64,000 bases of DNA. Source: Reichenbachiella agarivorans (lineage in GTDB: Bacteria > Bacteroidota > Bacteroidia > Cytophagales > Cyclobacteriaceae). Both the position numbers and the translations under genes were made by a program. Below the pieces are notes generated by a model that made no database searches, was not told the origin of the DNA, and was given only the letters and a program-made list of their open reading frames with translations. Positions 1-9,048 of the stretch are shown here, piece by piece. The stretch lies in NCBI RefSeq assembly GCF_025502585.1, contig NZ_CP106679.1, positions 3,131,501-3,195,500 on the forward strand, in the 5' to 3' direction. Every line of letters begins with the position of its first letter. Within the stretch, counting starts at the first letter, position 1.

Positions 1-1
1 T

Positions 2-331
2 TTGGGTTATTCCTACCTTAACTCAAGATATACTACGAGTTATGTGGTAAAAATGAATCAAAGTCAAAAATATTATAGAAATGTAAAGCAAGATTATCAA
101 TCCATTGTCAATACTTATTATCTCATGATAGGTTACAGAGTGACTTTTGCTCAAGAGAAATTATTCTTAGAAGTGGGGGTCAATTTTAGACGGGTTTACA
201 AAGAAGTGAGTCCTGAATTTGATAATCTAATAGGTGAAGTAGTGACGAACGAAGGCTTCGTCAAAGACATTGACAAGTATCCCTTGCCAGTTTCATTGGA
301 TTTGAAAATTGGATTGAAGGTATTTAATTGA
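2..331 (+). CDS. C-terminal part of an outer-membrane beta-barrel-like protein (cut by window start)
   Basis: The reading frame is open from the window edge, so the true start lies upstream and only about 109 residues are seen. The visible part alternates polar and aromatic or hydrophobic residues (for example YYLMIGYRVTF, then KLFLEVGVNFRRVY) and ends in LKIGLKVFN. This is the pattern of the last strands of an outer-membrane barrel, although the final residue is Asn rather than Phe. Its stop codon TGA (329-331) overlaps the ATG of the HAD gene by one base, so the two are probably co-transcribed. No family can be named. Confidence 0.5.
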   Translation: MGYSYLNSRYTTSYVVKMNQSQKYYRNVKQDYQSIVNTYYLMIGYRVTFAQEKLFLEVGVNFRRVYKEVSPEFDNLIGEVVTNEGFVKDIDKYPLPVSLDLKIGLKVFN

Positions 332-993
332 TGAAGCGAAAGCTTTCTGAGCCATTTGAGGCAATACTTTTTGATATGGATGGTGTTATCATTGACAGTG
401 AGCCTATATGTCGTACTGTCATTGCCGCCATGTTGAAGGATCGTGGGCATGTAGTAAGCGTTGAATTACAAAATCAGTATGTAGGTAGGAAGACTTCTGA
501 GATGTGGGCAGATTTTATTACGACATTCGATCTTGCCGAACCTGTATCAGCCCTCACTGCACAATCCGATAATCAATACCTTGAGTTGATCAAACATAGT
601 GAGATGCAGCCAATCTCGGGGCTTATACCTCTACTGGACTATTTTCAATCCCTTAACAAAAAAATGATCGTAGCTTCTTCAGCTACTGCTTACAATATTC
701 ATTTAGTTTTAGATAAATTTGCCCTCTCTCACTATTTTGAAGGGCATGTAAGTAGCGATGAGGTCAAACAGGCAAAACCCAATCCTGATATTTTTTTGCT
801 AGCAGCCAAAAAACTTGGTGTAAACCCAACGGACTGTTTGGTGATTGAAGATTCGAGAAATGGTATTCTCGCAGCTCGTGCTGCAGGTATGTCATCTGTC
901 GGGTATCAAAATCCCCATTCGGGCAATCAGGATTTACAATTAGCAGATGCTGTAGTACATTCATTGAGCGAGATCATTGCTCTCGTCAACTAA
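331..993 (+). CDS. HAD-superfamily hydrolase, beta-phosphoglucomutase-like phosphatase
   Basis: A 220-residue protein with the HAD motifs in order. Motif I is FDMDGVIIDSE near residues 15-25, with the nucleophile Asp and the acid/base Asp two residues on. Motif II is around IVASSA, a Lys lies in DEVKQAKPNPDIF (motif III), and VIEDSRNGILAARAAG is motif IV. The helical cap after motif I makes it subfamily IA, the group of PGMB, phosphoglycolate phosphatase and sugar-phosphate phosphatases; the exact substrate cannot be read. I chose ATG 331 over the TTG three bases earlier. It lies just upstream of pgi, which fits a sugar-phosphate role (inference). Confidence 0.85.
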   Translation: MKRKLSEPFEAILFDMDGVIIDSEPICRTVIAAMLKDRGHVVSVELQNQYVGRKTSEMWADFITTFDLAEPVSALTAQSDNQYLELIKHSEMQPISGLIPLLDYFQSLNKKMIVASSATAYNIHLVLDKFALSHYFEGHVSSDEVKQAKPNPDIFLLAAKKLGVNPTDCLVIEDSRNGILAARAAGMSSVGYQNPHSGNQDLQLADAVVHSLSEIIALVN

Positions 994-1024
994 GATTGAT
1001 TAATAAATAAACTTGAATACGAAT

Positions 1025-2674
1025 ATGTTTCCAAAAGTAAATCCTGCGCTAACCGATTCATGGTCTGAACTAGAAGAGCACTATGAAAAAATATCTGGTG
1101 AACCGATCATCGATATGTTCAAAAATGACCCAGAGCGCTTCTCAAAGTTTTCGATCCAATGGAAGGAGTTTCTGGTGGATTACTCAAAAAATATCATCAA
1201 CGATGAATCCATGTCGCTGCTGATGAAGCTGGCCAAAGAATGCGAACTGAAAGACGCAATCGAGGCGATGTTTACAGGAGAAAAAATCAACGAAACAGAA
1301 GACAGAGCAGTATTGCACACCGCTTTGAGAAGCAACAGTACTGAGCCGTTGAAAGTGGATGGTCAAGACATCAGACCTCTGATCCAAACTGAGTTGAAGA
1401 AAGTAGAATCTTTCGCTAATAAATTTCATGCTGGGGAGCTCAAAGGTTATTCTGGGAAGAAATTAAACACCATCGTCAACATTGGGATTGGTGGTTCTGA
1501 TTTGGGCCCATATATGGTGACAGAGGCATTGAAACCATACAGCGTAGAAGGTATCAAAGCCTATTTCGTATCCAATGTGGATGGATCTCACCTGCATCAA
1601 GTACTCAAGCAAGTAAATCCAGAAGAAACTATCTTTATCGTGGCTTCTAAGACATTTACGACACAAGAAACGATGACCAATGCGCAGTCTGCCAAGGATT
1701 GGTTCTTGGGACATGCTAAAAATGAAGCGGAAATTGCGAAGCATTTTATCGCATTGTCTACTAACAAAGCATCTGTAGAAGCGTTTGGTATTGATTCCAA
1801 AAACATGTTTGAGTTTTGGGATTGGGTAGGAGGTAGATACTCTCTATGGTCATCGATCGGGGCGTCTATTGCTTTGACAGTTGGATTCAAAAACTTCAAA
1901 GAACTTCTAAATGGTGCAGAAGCAATGGATCTTCATTTCAGGGAAACTCCATTTGATAAGAATTTGCCTGTGATCATGGCTTTGTTGGGGATTTGGTACA
2001 ACAATTTCTTTGGTGCGGAATCACATGCGATTCTACCATACGATCAGTATATGCACCGTTTTGCAAGTTACTTGCAGCAAGGAGACATGGAAAGCAACGG
2101 TAAGTTTGTAGATAGAAATGGAGAGCCAATCGCAATCCAAACAGGCCCAGTGATCTGGGGAGAGCCCGGTACCAATGGTCAGCACGCATTTTACCAATTG
2201 ATACACCAAGGTACCAAGTTGATCGCATCGGACTTCATTGCAGCAGCTCAAAGCCAAAACCCAATGGGAGATCATCATCCTAAGTTGTTGGCTAACTTTT
2301 TTGCACAGACGGAGGCTTTGATGAAAGGAAAAATCGAAGACCAAGTCATCAACGAATTGCTCAAAGAGGGCAAAGAAGAAGAGGAAATTGAAGCATTGTT
2401 GCCATTCAAGGTATTTGAAGGCAATCAGCCGACCAACTCTATTTTGATTAAGAAAATCACACCATTCAACTTGGGTGCTTTGATCGCCATGTACGAACAC
2501 AAGATATTCGTCCAAGGAGTGATTTGGAACGTATTCAGTTTTGATCAGTGGGGCGTGGAGTTAGGCAAGCAATTGGCGGGTCAAATTTTGCCAGAGCTCA
2601 AAGGCGATGAGAAAGTCGCGTCACATGATGCCTCTACCAACGGGTTGATCAATCAGTGGAAAGCTTGGAGATAA
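1025..2674 (+). CDS. pgi: glucose-6-phosphate isomerase
   Basis: Interconverts glucose 6-phosphate and fructose 6-phosphate in glycolysis and gluconeogenesis, in the cytoplasm. The 549-residue length is typical of the family. Visible family blocks are [16 protein letters not shown] (sugar-isomerase domain), [16 protein letters not shown] (first PGI signature), ESNGK with the catalytic Glu, HQGTKLI with the catalytic His, and [13 protein letters not shown] (second signature, catalytic Lys). A TTG lies four codons upstream in frame, but ATG 1025 gives the usual short N-terminus. It is followed by an intergenic stem-loop and mgsA. Confidence 0.97.
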   Translation: MFPKVNPALTDSWSELEEHYEKISGEPIIDMFKNDPERFSKFSIQWKEFLVDYSKNIINDESMSLLMKLAKECELKDAIEAMFTGEKINETEDRAVLHTALRSNSTEPLKVDGQDIRPLIQTELKKVESFANKFHAGELKGYSGKKLNTIVNIGIGGSDLGPYMVTEALKPYSVEGIKAYFVSNVDGSHLHQVLKQVNPEETIFIVASKTFTTQETMTNAQSAKDWFLGHAKNEAEIAKHFIALSTNKASVEAFGIDSKNMFEFWDWVGGRYSLWSSIGASIALTVGFKNFKELLNGAEAMDLHFRETPFDKNLPVIMALLGIWYNNFFGAESHAILPYDQYMHRFASYLQQGDMESNGKFVDRNGEPIAIQTGPVIWGEPGTNGQHAFYQLIHQGTKLIASDFIAAAQSQNPMGDHHPKLLANFFAQTEALMKGKIEDQVINELLKEGKEEEEIEALLPFKVFEGNQPTNSILIKKITPFNLGALIAMYEHKIFVQGVIWNVFSFDQWGVELGKQLAGQILPELKGDEKVASHDASTNGLINQWKAWR

Positions 2675-2694
2675 GTAAGAATATCTATTAATTG

Positions 2695-2730
2695 TCCCTT
2701 GAACCTCATCATGAGTTGATGTTCAAGGGA
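2695..2730 (+). terminator. stem-loop between pgi and mgsA
   Basis: A perfect 10-bp inverted repeat, TCCCTTGAAC (2695-2704) and GTTCAAGGGA (2721-2730), with a further pairable CATCA/TGATG inside. Only AATTTTC follows, so it may be a leaky terminator or an mRNA 3'-stabilising hairpin that separates pgi from mgsA. Confidence 0.55.
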
Positions 2731-2753
2731 AATTTTCAAAATGAAATTGTAAT

Positions 2754-3125
2754 ATGAAGATAGCAGTAATAGCACATGATGGAAAGAAAGCTGAAATGGT
2801 TGGTTTTCTATTGGAGAACAAAGAGAAGCTAGAAGGAGCGGAGATTTGTGCTACAGGGACTACAGGTAGTCATGCCGAAAGAGGTGGATTGGTCGTGACT
2901 AAATATCTATCAGGACCAGTAGGAGGTGATGCACAGATTGCAACTTTGGTCGCAGAGAAGAAGTTGGATGTTGTGCTTTTCTTTCGTGACCCACTGGGCA
3001 AGCACGCCCATGAGCCAGACATCCAGATGCTGATGAGATTGTGTGATGTACACAACATTCCTTTGGCTACCAATCCTGCAGGAGCACAGTTGCTCTTGGA
3101 TGGTTTGTATCAAAAGGGCGTTTGA
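2754..3125 (+). CDS. mgsA: methylglyoxal synthase
   Basis: Converts dihydroxyacetone phosphate to methylglyoxal and phosphate, a bypass of lower glycolysis used when phosphate is short or sugar phosphates accumulate. The 123-residue protein has the family blocks IAVIAHDGKK (catalytic-region Asp), CATGTTGS (phosphate binding), LSGPVGGDAQIA (second conserved Asp), FFRDPLGKHAHEPD, and HNIPLATNPAGA with the conserved His. It is slightly shorter than the E. coli enzyme. Its position 80 bp after pgi is functionally sensible, since both control flux around glucose 6-phosphate and triose phosphate. Confidence 0.95.
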   Translation: MKIAVIAHDGKKAEMVGFLLENKEKLEGAEICATGTTGSHAERGGLVVTKYLSGPVGGDAQIATLVAEKKLDVVLFFRDPLGKHAHEPDIQMLMRLCDVHNIPLATNPAGAQLLLDGLYQKGV

Positions 3126-3146
3126 TCCCTCGCATGTAAAAAACAT

Positions 3147-3186
3147 AAGCGGATGATGTGTTGTGAAGCAGGTCATCCGCTTTTTT
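3147..3186 (+). terminator. intrinsic terminator after mgsA
   Basis: Stem AAGCGGATGA (3147-3156) pairs with TCATCCGCTT (3173-3182) around a 16-base loop and runs into a T tract. This is a standard rho-independent terminator. Confidence 0.85.
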
Positions 3187-3270
3187 GTGCACAAAAGACA
3201 AATGGGTTTTTGCCGTGAAAACGAACTAAAATAAATGCCTTTTGTGCGGTTCATGGATTGGAAACTAGAT

Positions 3271-3278
3271 TACATTTG
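3271..3278 (+). promoter_or_regulatory. possible Bacteroidota -7 element before the ATP-grasp fusion gene
   Basis: TACATTTG matches the TAnnTTTG consensus of Bacteroidota primary-sigma promoters and lies 30 bp before the GTG start. No TTTG is found at the ideal -33 spacing, so support is partial. Confidence 0.35.
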
Positions 3279-3307
3279 CTCCATTATTTTCATTATTAAA
3301 ATCACTC

Positions 3308-5266
3308 GTGTTACATATTCGTAAAGCCACAGAAAAGGATCTTGCATTGATTCAGTCCATTGAGGAATCTTCGTTTCCAGTATTTCAGCGAAGCAATCTC
3401 AGAACCCTCAGATTGAGTCTATCCAGTGCCAATCAAGAGGTTTGGGTGTATGAAGATGAAAACAAAGAGACAGCTGGAGTATTGATTTTGCATTTGCACA
3501 AGCGTACTTTGAGAATTTTTTCTATTGGAGTAAAAGAGACGCACCAAGGTCAGGGCATAGGGACAAGTTTGTTGACACATGCTTGCAACTTGGCATTGAC
3601 CTACGGCAATTACAAAGTGTCACTTGAAGCGAGTGTGACCAACGAAAAATTGATCAAGTGGTATCAAAACGCAGGTTTTGTGATCACCGAAAATCTAGAC
3701 AATTACTACTGCGAAGGAGAAAGTGCCGTTCGCATGGTTTTTGAAATACCAGGAGCCAAAACCAAGACAGAGACAGAAAACATCGTCGTGGTTGACAAGC
3801 CTTCAGATTTCAAGTTTGACATAGATTCAATCAAGATCGTATCTGCTAAAAATTACATTTCCAATCAGGAATTTCACAATATCAAGAATGCGAGGATTTA
3901 TAATCTTTGCAACTCTTATAGTTATCAAAGCATAGGCTACTACGTATCATTATTGGCCTCAGCGAGAGATCATCGAGTGATGCCTAGTGTATCCACCATT
4001 CGAGATTTCAACAGTACACAGATCACCCGATCAGTGACATACGAATTGGGCGAAGTGATCCAAGAAACGCTTTCTAAACACAAAGAGACAGAATATAATC
4101 TGTTGGTGTACTATGGTCAGACCAACAAGACTGGATTCAAGAAACTGGCACATCAGCTGTTTCAAGTTTTTGAATCACCCATCATTAGGATCAAATTCAC
4201 CAAAGCAGATAAATGGTTGATACAAAAAGTATCACCTATGCGGGTGAGTAGTTTGACTGAGGAAGAACTTCAGTTGTTGTATCGATTTTCTAAGGATTAC
4301 TTTTCGCGCAAGCGCTTCCATAAAACCAAGTCCAAGCAGTACAAGTACGACTTGGCGATTTTGGTCAACCCTACGGAGGCCACTCCGCCATCAGGTCCTC
4401 AAGCGCTGAGAGCGTTTAAGAAATCTGCCGAGAAATATGGCTTTTGTGTGGAGTTTATAACCAAGGAGGACATAGATCGTATTTCGGAGTTTGATGCCTT
4501 GTTCATTCGTGAGACAACCAATGCCAAAGATCATACTTATCTCATGTCCAGACTAGCCTATGCGGAGGGTTTGGTTGTGATCGATGATCCATGGTCGATT
4601 TTGCGTTGTTCCAACAAGATTTTTCAAAACGAAAAATTGAAGCAGCACAATGTATTGACACCAGCGACACAGATTTTGGTCAAGGGTGTGTTTAAACCTG
4701 AGCATGCCAATGGAATGAATTTTCCAGTAGTACTCAAGCAGCCAGATAGTGCTTTTTCTTTGGGTGTTTCCAAAGCCAATAACAAGGAAGAGTTGATCAG
4801 CCAAATGGCGTTGTTGTTCAAAAATTCTGATCTCGTAGTAGCGCAGGAATTTTTATACTCGGATTATGATTGGCGTATTGGCGTATTGGATCAGTCACCC
4901 TTATTTGCATGCAAATATTACATGAGCAAAGATCACTGGCAGGTGTATAACTGGGAAGTCAATAAAAACGATACAGGTGGCAATGCGGAGATTTTGGAGC
5001 TCAAAGATGTGCCTCCAAAGGTGATCAAGACCGCCTTGAAGGCTGCTTCGCTTATGGGGGATGGTTTGTACGGTGTGGATCTCAAAATGGTCAACGGCAA
5101 GGTCTACGTCATAGAAGTCAACGACAATCCTAACATCGATGTGGGTTGCGAGGATTTGATCATGGGAGATGAGTTATACGACCGATTGATACACTCTATA
5201 CTTACACGGATCGAAGTATCTCGCAACATCAAAAGCCCTGTTATGTCGCTTTATTCTGATCGCTAA
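3308..5266 (+). CDS. GNAT acetyltransferase / RLAN / RimK-like ATP-grasp fusion
   Basis: A 652-residue three-part protein. Residues 1-150 are a GNAT N-acyltransferase fold with the acetyl-CoA loop HQGQGIGTSLLTHA. Residues about 160-330 match the position and style of the RLAN domain that precedes RimK-like ATP-grasps. Residues about 440-640 are an ATP-grasp: FPVVLKQPDSAFSLGV is the ATP-binding Lys loop, and VIEVNDNPNIDVG supplies the Mg-binding Glu and Asn. ATP-grasp enzymes of this group ligate amino acids to a carboxylate; the substrate here is unknown. Translation starts at GTG 3308, because the GNAT fold begins immediately (LHIRKATEKD). It is monocistronic, with terminator-like hairpins on both sides. 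No companion peptidase is seen nearby. Confidence 0.85.
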   Translation: MLHIRKATEKDLALIQSIEESSFPVFQRSNLRTLRLSLSSANQEVWVYEDENKETAGVLILHLHKRTLRIFSIGVKETHQGQGIGTSLLTHACNLALTYGNYKVSLEASVTNEKLIKWYQNAGFVITENLDNYYCEGESAVRMVFEIPGAKTKTETENIVVVDKPSDFKFDIDSIKIVSAKNYISNQEFHNIKNARIYNLCNSYSYQSIGYYVSLLASARDHRVMPSVSTIRDFNSTQITRSVTYELGEVIQETLSKHKETEYNLLVYYGQTNKTGFKKLAHQLFQVFESPIIRIKFTKADKWLIQKVSPMRVSSLTEEELQLLYRFSKDYFSRKRFHKTKSKQYKYDLAILVNPTEATPPSGPQALRAFKKSAEKYGFCVEFITKEDIDRISEFDALFIRETTNAKDHTYLMSRLAYAEGLVVIDDPWSILRCSNKIFQNEKLKQHNVLTPATQILVKGVFKPEHANGMNFPVVLKQPDSAFSLGVSKANNKEELISQMALLFKNSDLVVAQEFLYSDYDWRIGVLDQSPLFACKYYMSKDHWQVYNWEVNKNDTGGNAEILELKDVPPKVIKTALKAASLMGDGLYGVDLKMVNGKVYVIEVNDNPNIDVGCEDLIMGDELYDRLIHSILTRIEVSRNIKSPVMSLYSDR

Positions 5267-5583
5267 ATGTGATTTCTCTCTTTTTATCTAAGGGAGGATA
5301 TGGGTTTACTTGTAGATAGCCTTATTCCTGATAGGCGTATCTACAGTGGTGGGGCTACTTTTTGAGTAATGCGTTCAGATCAGAAAATCTTGCAATGATT
5401 ATTTAGTGAAGCAAGATAATTCAATATTCCATTTTAGGGCATCTTGAATGTCTACGCATTCGAAGTGATTCGAATCCCTTTTGACCAACCCATTTTGGAA
5501 ATGGACGTATGGATTTTCTGAAAACCAATCGATTGTATAACTTCGGATATTGGACTTTTCGATACTAAACACAAAGATCAAAC
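5267..5583. other. 317-bp intergenic region with a stem-loop and a repeated TTCGAA motif
   Basis: An imperfect hairpin (GTAGATA 5312-5318 with TATCTAC 5338-5344, extended by GCCT/AGGC) follows the ATP-grasp gene and may end its transcript; only a short T run (TACTTTTTG) follows it. Around 5458-5475 the sequence ATTCGAAGTGATTCGAAT holds ATTCGAA twice, a possible operator for the downstream reductase. No convincing gene is seen. Confidence 0.4.
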
Positions 5584-6570
5584 ATGGAATATAGAAAATT
5601 AGGAGAATCCGACTTAGTCGTATCAGCTATTACTTTTGGTGCATGGGCAGCTGGAGGATGGATGTGGGGCAAAACTGAGCGCTCTGAGGCAGTGGAAGCG
5701 ATCAGGGCATCGTATGATCAGGGGGTCACGTCGATAGATACAGCGCCCATCTATGGTCAGGGTACGAGTGAAGAGATTGTAGGAGAAGCAATCAAGGATT
5801 TGCCAAGAGACAAAGTGCAGATTTTGACCAAATTTGGGTTGAGATGGGATCTGGCACAGGGTGAATTTTACTTCAATAGTCAGGATAACCAAGGCAAGGA
5901 TATAGATATCTACCGCTATGCGAGCAAGGATAGTATCATTCAGGAGTGTGAAAACAGTTTGAAGAGGTTGGGTACTGATTACATCGATCTTTATCAGATT
6001 CACTGGTCAGACAAGACTATCCCGATCGAGGAGTCCTTCGAAGCAGTGGCACAATTGATCAAAGAAGGCAAGGTACGCCATGCAGGCGTTTGTAATTATA
6101 CTGTAGCACAAATGCAGGAGGCAGAAAGGGCAGTCAAGCTAGTTTCTAATCAAGTTCCCTTCAGTATGGTCAACAGAGAAATTGAGAATGAAACAGTGCC
6201 TCATTGTATAATGCATCACAAATCAATCTTGGCATATAGTCCTATGGAAAGAGGACTATTGACGGGAAAAATCAAACCTGGATACAAGTTTGAGGAAGGA
6301 GATCACCGTGCAGGACATCCCCATTTTCAAGAGGACTTTATTATCAAAACCAACAAAATGTTGGATCAAATCAAACCAATAGCTGCATCCAAAGGAGTCG
6401 CTTTGTCACAGCTAGTACTGAGATGGACAGTAGAGCGACCAGGAATTACCATTGCCCTAGCAGGTGCGCGAAATGCCCAACAAGCGGTACAAAATGCACG
6501 AGCAATGTCTTTTCATTTGAGTCAGGAAGAGCTGGCTATCATTGATCAAGCAGTCGAGGGCTTGAACTAA
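5584..6570 (+). CDS. aldo/keto reductase
   Basis: A 328-residue NADPH-dependent oxidoreductase of the aldo/keto reductase superfamily, a TIM barrel. The catalytic tetrad is visible: Asp52 and Tyr57 in SIDTAPIYGQG, Lys83 in ILTKFG and His140 in LYQIHWSD. The C-terminal block GITIALAGARNAQQA is the usual cofactor phosphate-binding region. The substrate cannot be predicted from the sequence. It is single, with a short stem-loop downstream. Confidence 0.92.
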   Translation: MEYRKLGESDLVVSAITFGAWAAGGWMWGKTERSEAVEAIRASYDQGVTSIDTAPIYGQGTSEEIVGEAIKDLPRDKVQILTKFGLRWDLAQGEFYFNSQDNQGKDIDIYRYASKDSIIQECENSLKRLGTDYIDLYQIHWSDKTIPIEESFEAVAQLIKEGKVRHAGVCNYTVAQMQEAERAVKLVSNQVPFSMVNREIENETVPHCIMHHKSILAYSPMERGLLTGKIKPGYKFEEGDHRAGHPHFQEDFIIKTNKMLDQIKPIAASKGVALSQLVLRWTVERPGITIALAGARNAQQAVQNARAMSFHLSQEELAIIDQAVEGLN

Positions 6571-6591
6571 AAACGACAACCATACATGGAG

Positions 6592-6615
6592 GCTAACATC
6601 CGAAAGCATGTTAGC
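6592..6615 (+). terminator. short stem-loop after the aldo/keto reductase
   Basis: GCTAACAT (6592-6599) pairs perfectly with ATGTTAGC (6608-6615) around an 8-base loop. Only two further T bases follow, so it is a weak terminator candidate. Confidence 0.4.
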
Positions 6616-6654
6616 TTTGCATAGATATGACAATAGTTGGATAAGTGACTGGAT

Positions 6655-8337
6655 ATGATGGAAGAAAAATGTTTTACCTACTTTCAGGAGTCAATCGATT
6701 CTTATTCATTGCCTGCTCGCTTCACCTACCCATTTTACTACGAGCCTCATCCTTTGTGCTTGTTGGCGGTAAAGGAACTGCAGCAACATCTACAAACCCA
6801 AACTGAGTGGACGCATGAGTTCGGTATAGAAGGTCATGTCGAGGGCATCAATATTGGGAAGATGTTTGGCGTGCTCTTGGTGCAAAACCAAAGAGGTGAG
6901 ATAGGGTATTTGTCTGCCTTTTCTGGGAAGTTGGCTGGGAGTAATCATCATGCTAAGTTTGTGCCACCAGTGGTTGATATTCTGCTCGAAGAGAGTTTTT
7001 TCCGCAAGGAGGAAAAAGTCATCATGGCCATTAATCAGCAAATTGATACCATCCAAAAATCCGAAACCTATCTCGCATGCAGGAAACGATGGGAGGATGA
7101 AAATAAACTGGCAGTTCAAGAGATAGAATCACTGCGAGAAAAAGTCAGGGAAGCCAAGGCTCATCGCAAGATGCGCAGACAGCAAGGTGAACAAGAGCTG
7201 TCTCCTGCTGATTTTGAAGCCCTGCTAGGGCAATTAGGAAGAGAAAGTGTCCAAGGTCATTTTGAACTCAAAGACCTGAATCGAAATTGGAAACTCAGGT
7301 TGTCTGCTCGACAGGAGGAACTAGAAGTGTTTGAATCCCAAATCAAGCAGCTCAAAGAAAAGCGCCGTAGCAAATCTGGTGCGCTGCAGCAAAAGATATT
7401 TGATCAATACCAGTTTTTGAATCGAGAGGGAAAATCCAAAAGCCTCCATTCGATTTTTGAAAACACCACGCTCAAAGTGCCTCCTTCGGGGGCAGGCGAA
7501 TGTGCTGCTCCTAAGATGCTGCAATATGCATTCAAGCACGGCATGAAACCATTGGCTTTGGCGGAGTTCTGGTGGGGACAGTCTCCCAATTCGGAGATCA
7601 GAAAGCACGGTTATTTTTATCCCTGTTGCAAAGGGAAGTGTGAACCTATATTGTCACACATGCTGGCAGGGATGGAGATGGACGAAAGCCCTATTCTATC
7701 TGTTTCTACGACCGAAAAGACCATCGAGACCATTTATGAAGATGAGGAGATGCTCGTCATCAACAAGCCAGCTGATTTTCTTTCTGTGCCAGGTAGGTCC
7801 ACGGCTGATTCGGTGTATGCTCGGATGATGAATCGATATCCACATGCTACAGGGCCAGTGATGGTGCACCGTCTGGATAGAGCGACATCTGGATTGATGC
7901 TGATCGCCAAAACGAAGGATACACACAAGGCACTACAAGATCAATTCTTGACCAATGGGATTAAGAAAAGATATGTGGCATTGCTCAAGGGGTTGGTGAC
8001 TGGAGATGAAGGAACAATTGATTTGCCACTCAGGGTAGATTTGGATGATCGCCCTAGACAGCTGGTGTGCTATGAATATGGCAAACCTGCTTTGACTAAA
8101 TGGAAGGTGATTTCACGTGAGAATAACCAAACGCGGATTCATTTCTATCCTATTACTGGACGTACCCATCAACTCCGGATGCATGCTGCACATGCTGATG
8201 GATTGAATCATCCTATAGTCGGGGATGAACTCTATGGTAAGAAATCAGATAGGCTGTATTTGCATGCAGAGGCTGTGGAGTTTATACATCCCGTTTTGCA
8301 GCAACGGATGAGTTTTGAGGTGCCTGCTGAGTTTTGA
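6655..8337 (+). CDS. RluA-family pseudouridine synthase with long N-terminal extension
   Basis: Isomerises a uridine in rRNA or tRNA to pseudouridine. The C-terminal half (about residues 360-555) carries the RluA core: ETIYEDEEMLVINKPADFL, the catalytic motif HRLDRATSGLML with Asp408, and RTHQLRMHAAHADG near the end. The first 340 residues are unusual. They hold a charged coiled-coil stretch (about 140-250) and a block GECAAPKMLQYAFKHGMKP followed by YPCCKGKC, a Cys cluster. The family is usually near 220-330 residues, so this is a long form also found elsewhere in Bacteroidota and some Gammaproteobacteria. The start may be this ATG or the next codon, also ATG. Confidence 0.88.
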   Translation: MMEEKCFTYFQESIDSYSLPARFTYPFYYEPHPLCLLAVKELQQHLQTQTEWTHEFGIEGHVEGINIGKMFGVLLVQNQRGEIGYLSAFSGKLAGSNHHAKFVPPVVDILLEESFFRKEEKVIMAINQQIDTIQKSETYLACRKRWEDENKLAVQEIESLREKVREAKAHRKMRRQQGEQELSPADFEALLGQLGRESVQGHFELKDLNRNWKLRLSARQEELEVFESQIKQLKEKRRSKSGALQQKIFDQYQFLNREGKSKSLHSIFENTTLKVPPSGAGECAAPKMLQYAFKHGMKPLALAEFWWGQSPNSEIRKHGYFYPCCKGKCEPILSHMLAGMEMDESPILSVSTTEKTIETIYEDEEMLVINKPADFLSVPGRSTADSVYARMMNRYPHATGPVMVHRLDRATSGLMLIAKTKDTHKALQDQFLTNGIKKRYVALLKGLVTGDEGTIDLPLRVDLDDRPRQLVCYEYGKPALTKWKVISRENNQTRIHFYPITGRTHQLRMHAAHADGLNHPIVGDELYGKKSDRLYLHAEAVEFIHPVLQQRMSFEVPAEF

Positions 8338-8628
8338 TCTGTTTTTTTTAGCCAACCACGAAATTAATTAACCAATATTCTTGATGCTTAAGGCAGATTT
8401 AATGCATTGATCTTCTTGTGGTTTGATCCACAGTGTTCAGGTTTTTCCTCACTGTGTAGAACTTGTTACTCATAGGATTGTGTGCCATGACCACTGCAAA
8501 GCTTGATTTGGGCTCTTAGGGCTGTATTAGATGTCTTGGCATGGATATTTCAAGGTATCTATCAACTATCAATCATTACACATTGATTTTGATAGATTAA
8601 AATAAATATTCACCAAAACACAAATGTC
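8338..8628. other. intergenic region before the CsbD gene
   Basis: About 290 bp that are AT-rich near the CsbD start. It holds a short GTGG/CCAC hairpin near 8415-8435. No gene or clear promoter is recognised. Confidence 0.3.
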
Positions 8629-8814
8629 ATGAACGAGCTACAAATCAAAGGAAACTGGAATCAGATTAAAGGAAAGATCAAACAAAAATACGGAGAACTC
8701 ACTGAGAATGATCTGACTTATATCGAAGGACAGGAAGACGAACTGTTAGGAAGAATCCAAGAAAAGACAGGTAAGTCCAAAGAATTCTTGATGAAAGAAA
8801 TCAATAATATGTAA
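8629..8814 (+). CDS. CsbD family protein
   Basis: A 61-residue hydrophilic protein with the CsbD pattern: KGNWNQIKGKIKQKYGELT, then DLTYIEGQEDELLGRIQEKTGKS. CsbD-like proteins are small, abundant, stress-induced cytoplasmic proteins (sigma-B dependent in Bacillus) of unknown biochemical role. It is monocistronic, with a strong terminator immediately after and an AT-rich leader before. Confidence 0.93.
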   Translation: MNELQIKGNWNQIKGKIKQKYGELTENDLTYIEGQEDELLGRIQEKTGKSKEFLMKEINNM

Positions 8815-8830
8815 TACTCCTAATCGAGCC

Positions 8831-8866
8831 AAACCTGAGCATCTGTATGGATGCTCAGGTTTTTTT
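8831..8866 (+). terminator. intrinsic terminator after the CsbD gene
   Basis: AAACCTGAGCAT (8831-8842) pairs with ATGCTCAGGTTT (8851-8862) and continues into seven T bases. A textbook rho-independent terminator. Confidence 0.92.
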
Positions 8867-8942
8867 GTGCCCTTTTTATACTAGATGTTTAATGTCTAGG
8901 ACATATCGTACGATTCTGAAGGTATGATTTCGTTATGCTATT

Positions 8943-8990
8943 TTACCAAAAGAAAAAGGCTTTGTTATCATGGCCTTTTTCTTTTGGTAA
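8943..8990. repeat. 18-bp perfect inverted repeat upstream of surE
   Basis: TTACCAAAAGAAAAAGGC (8943-8960) is repeated exactly as its reverse complement at 8973-8990 around a 12-base loop. The arms contain A and T runs, so the hairpin could end transcription from either side. The upstream gene already has its own terminator, so this may be a second stop, a leader hairpin for surE, or a mobile palindrome. Confidence 0.8.
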
Positions 8991-9048
8991 ATGAGTGTTA
9001 AAATCCGATGCTTACCTTAGTTTTATCCTCGCAAATAAAACACGAGAT

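Noticed and set aside
2033-2515. 160-codon ORF antisense to pgi
   Set aside because: Shadow of a very well conserved gene; no start context or domain.
5399-5581. 60-codon ORF on the minus strand before the aldo/keto reductase
   Set aside because: No domain or signal feature; it ends next to a promoter region and overlaps the likely operator. Reading it as a gene would leave no room for the reductase promoter.
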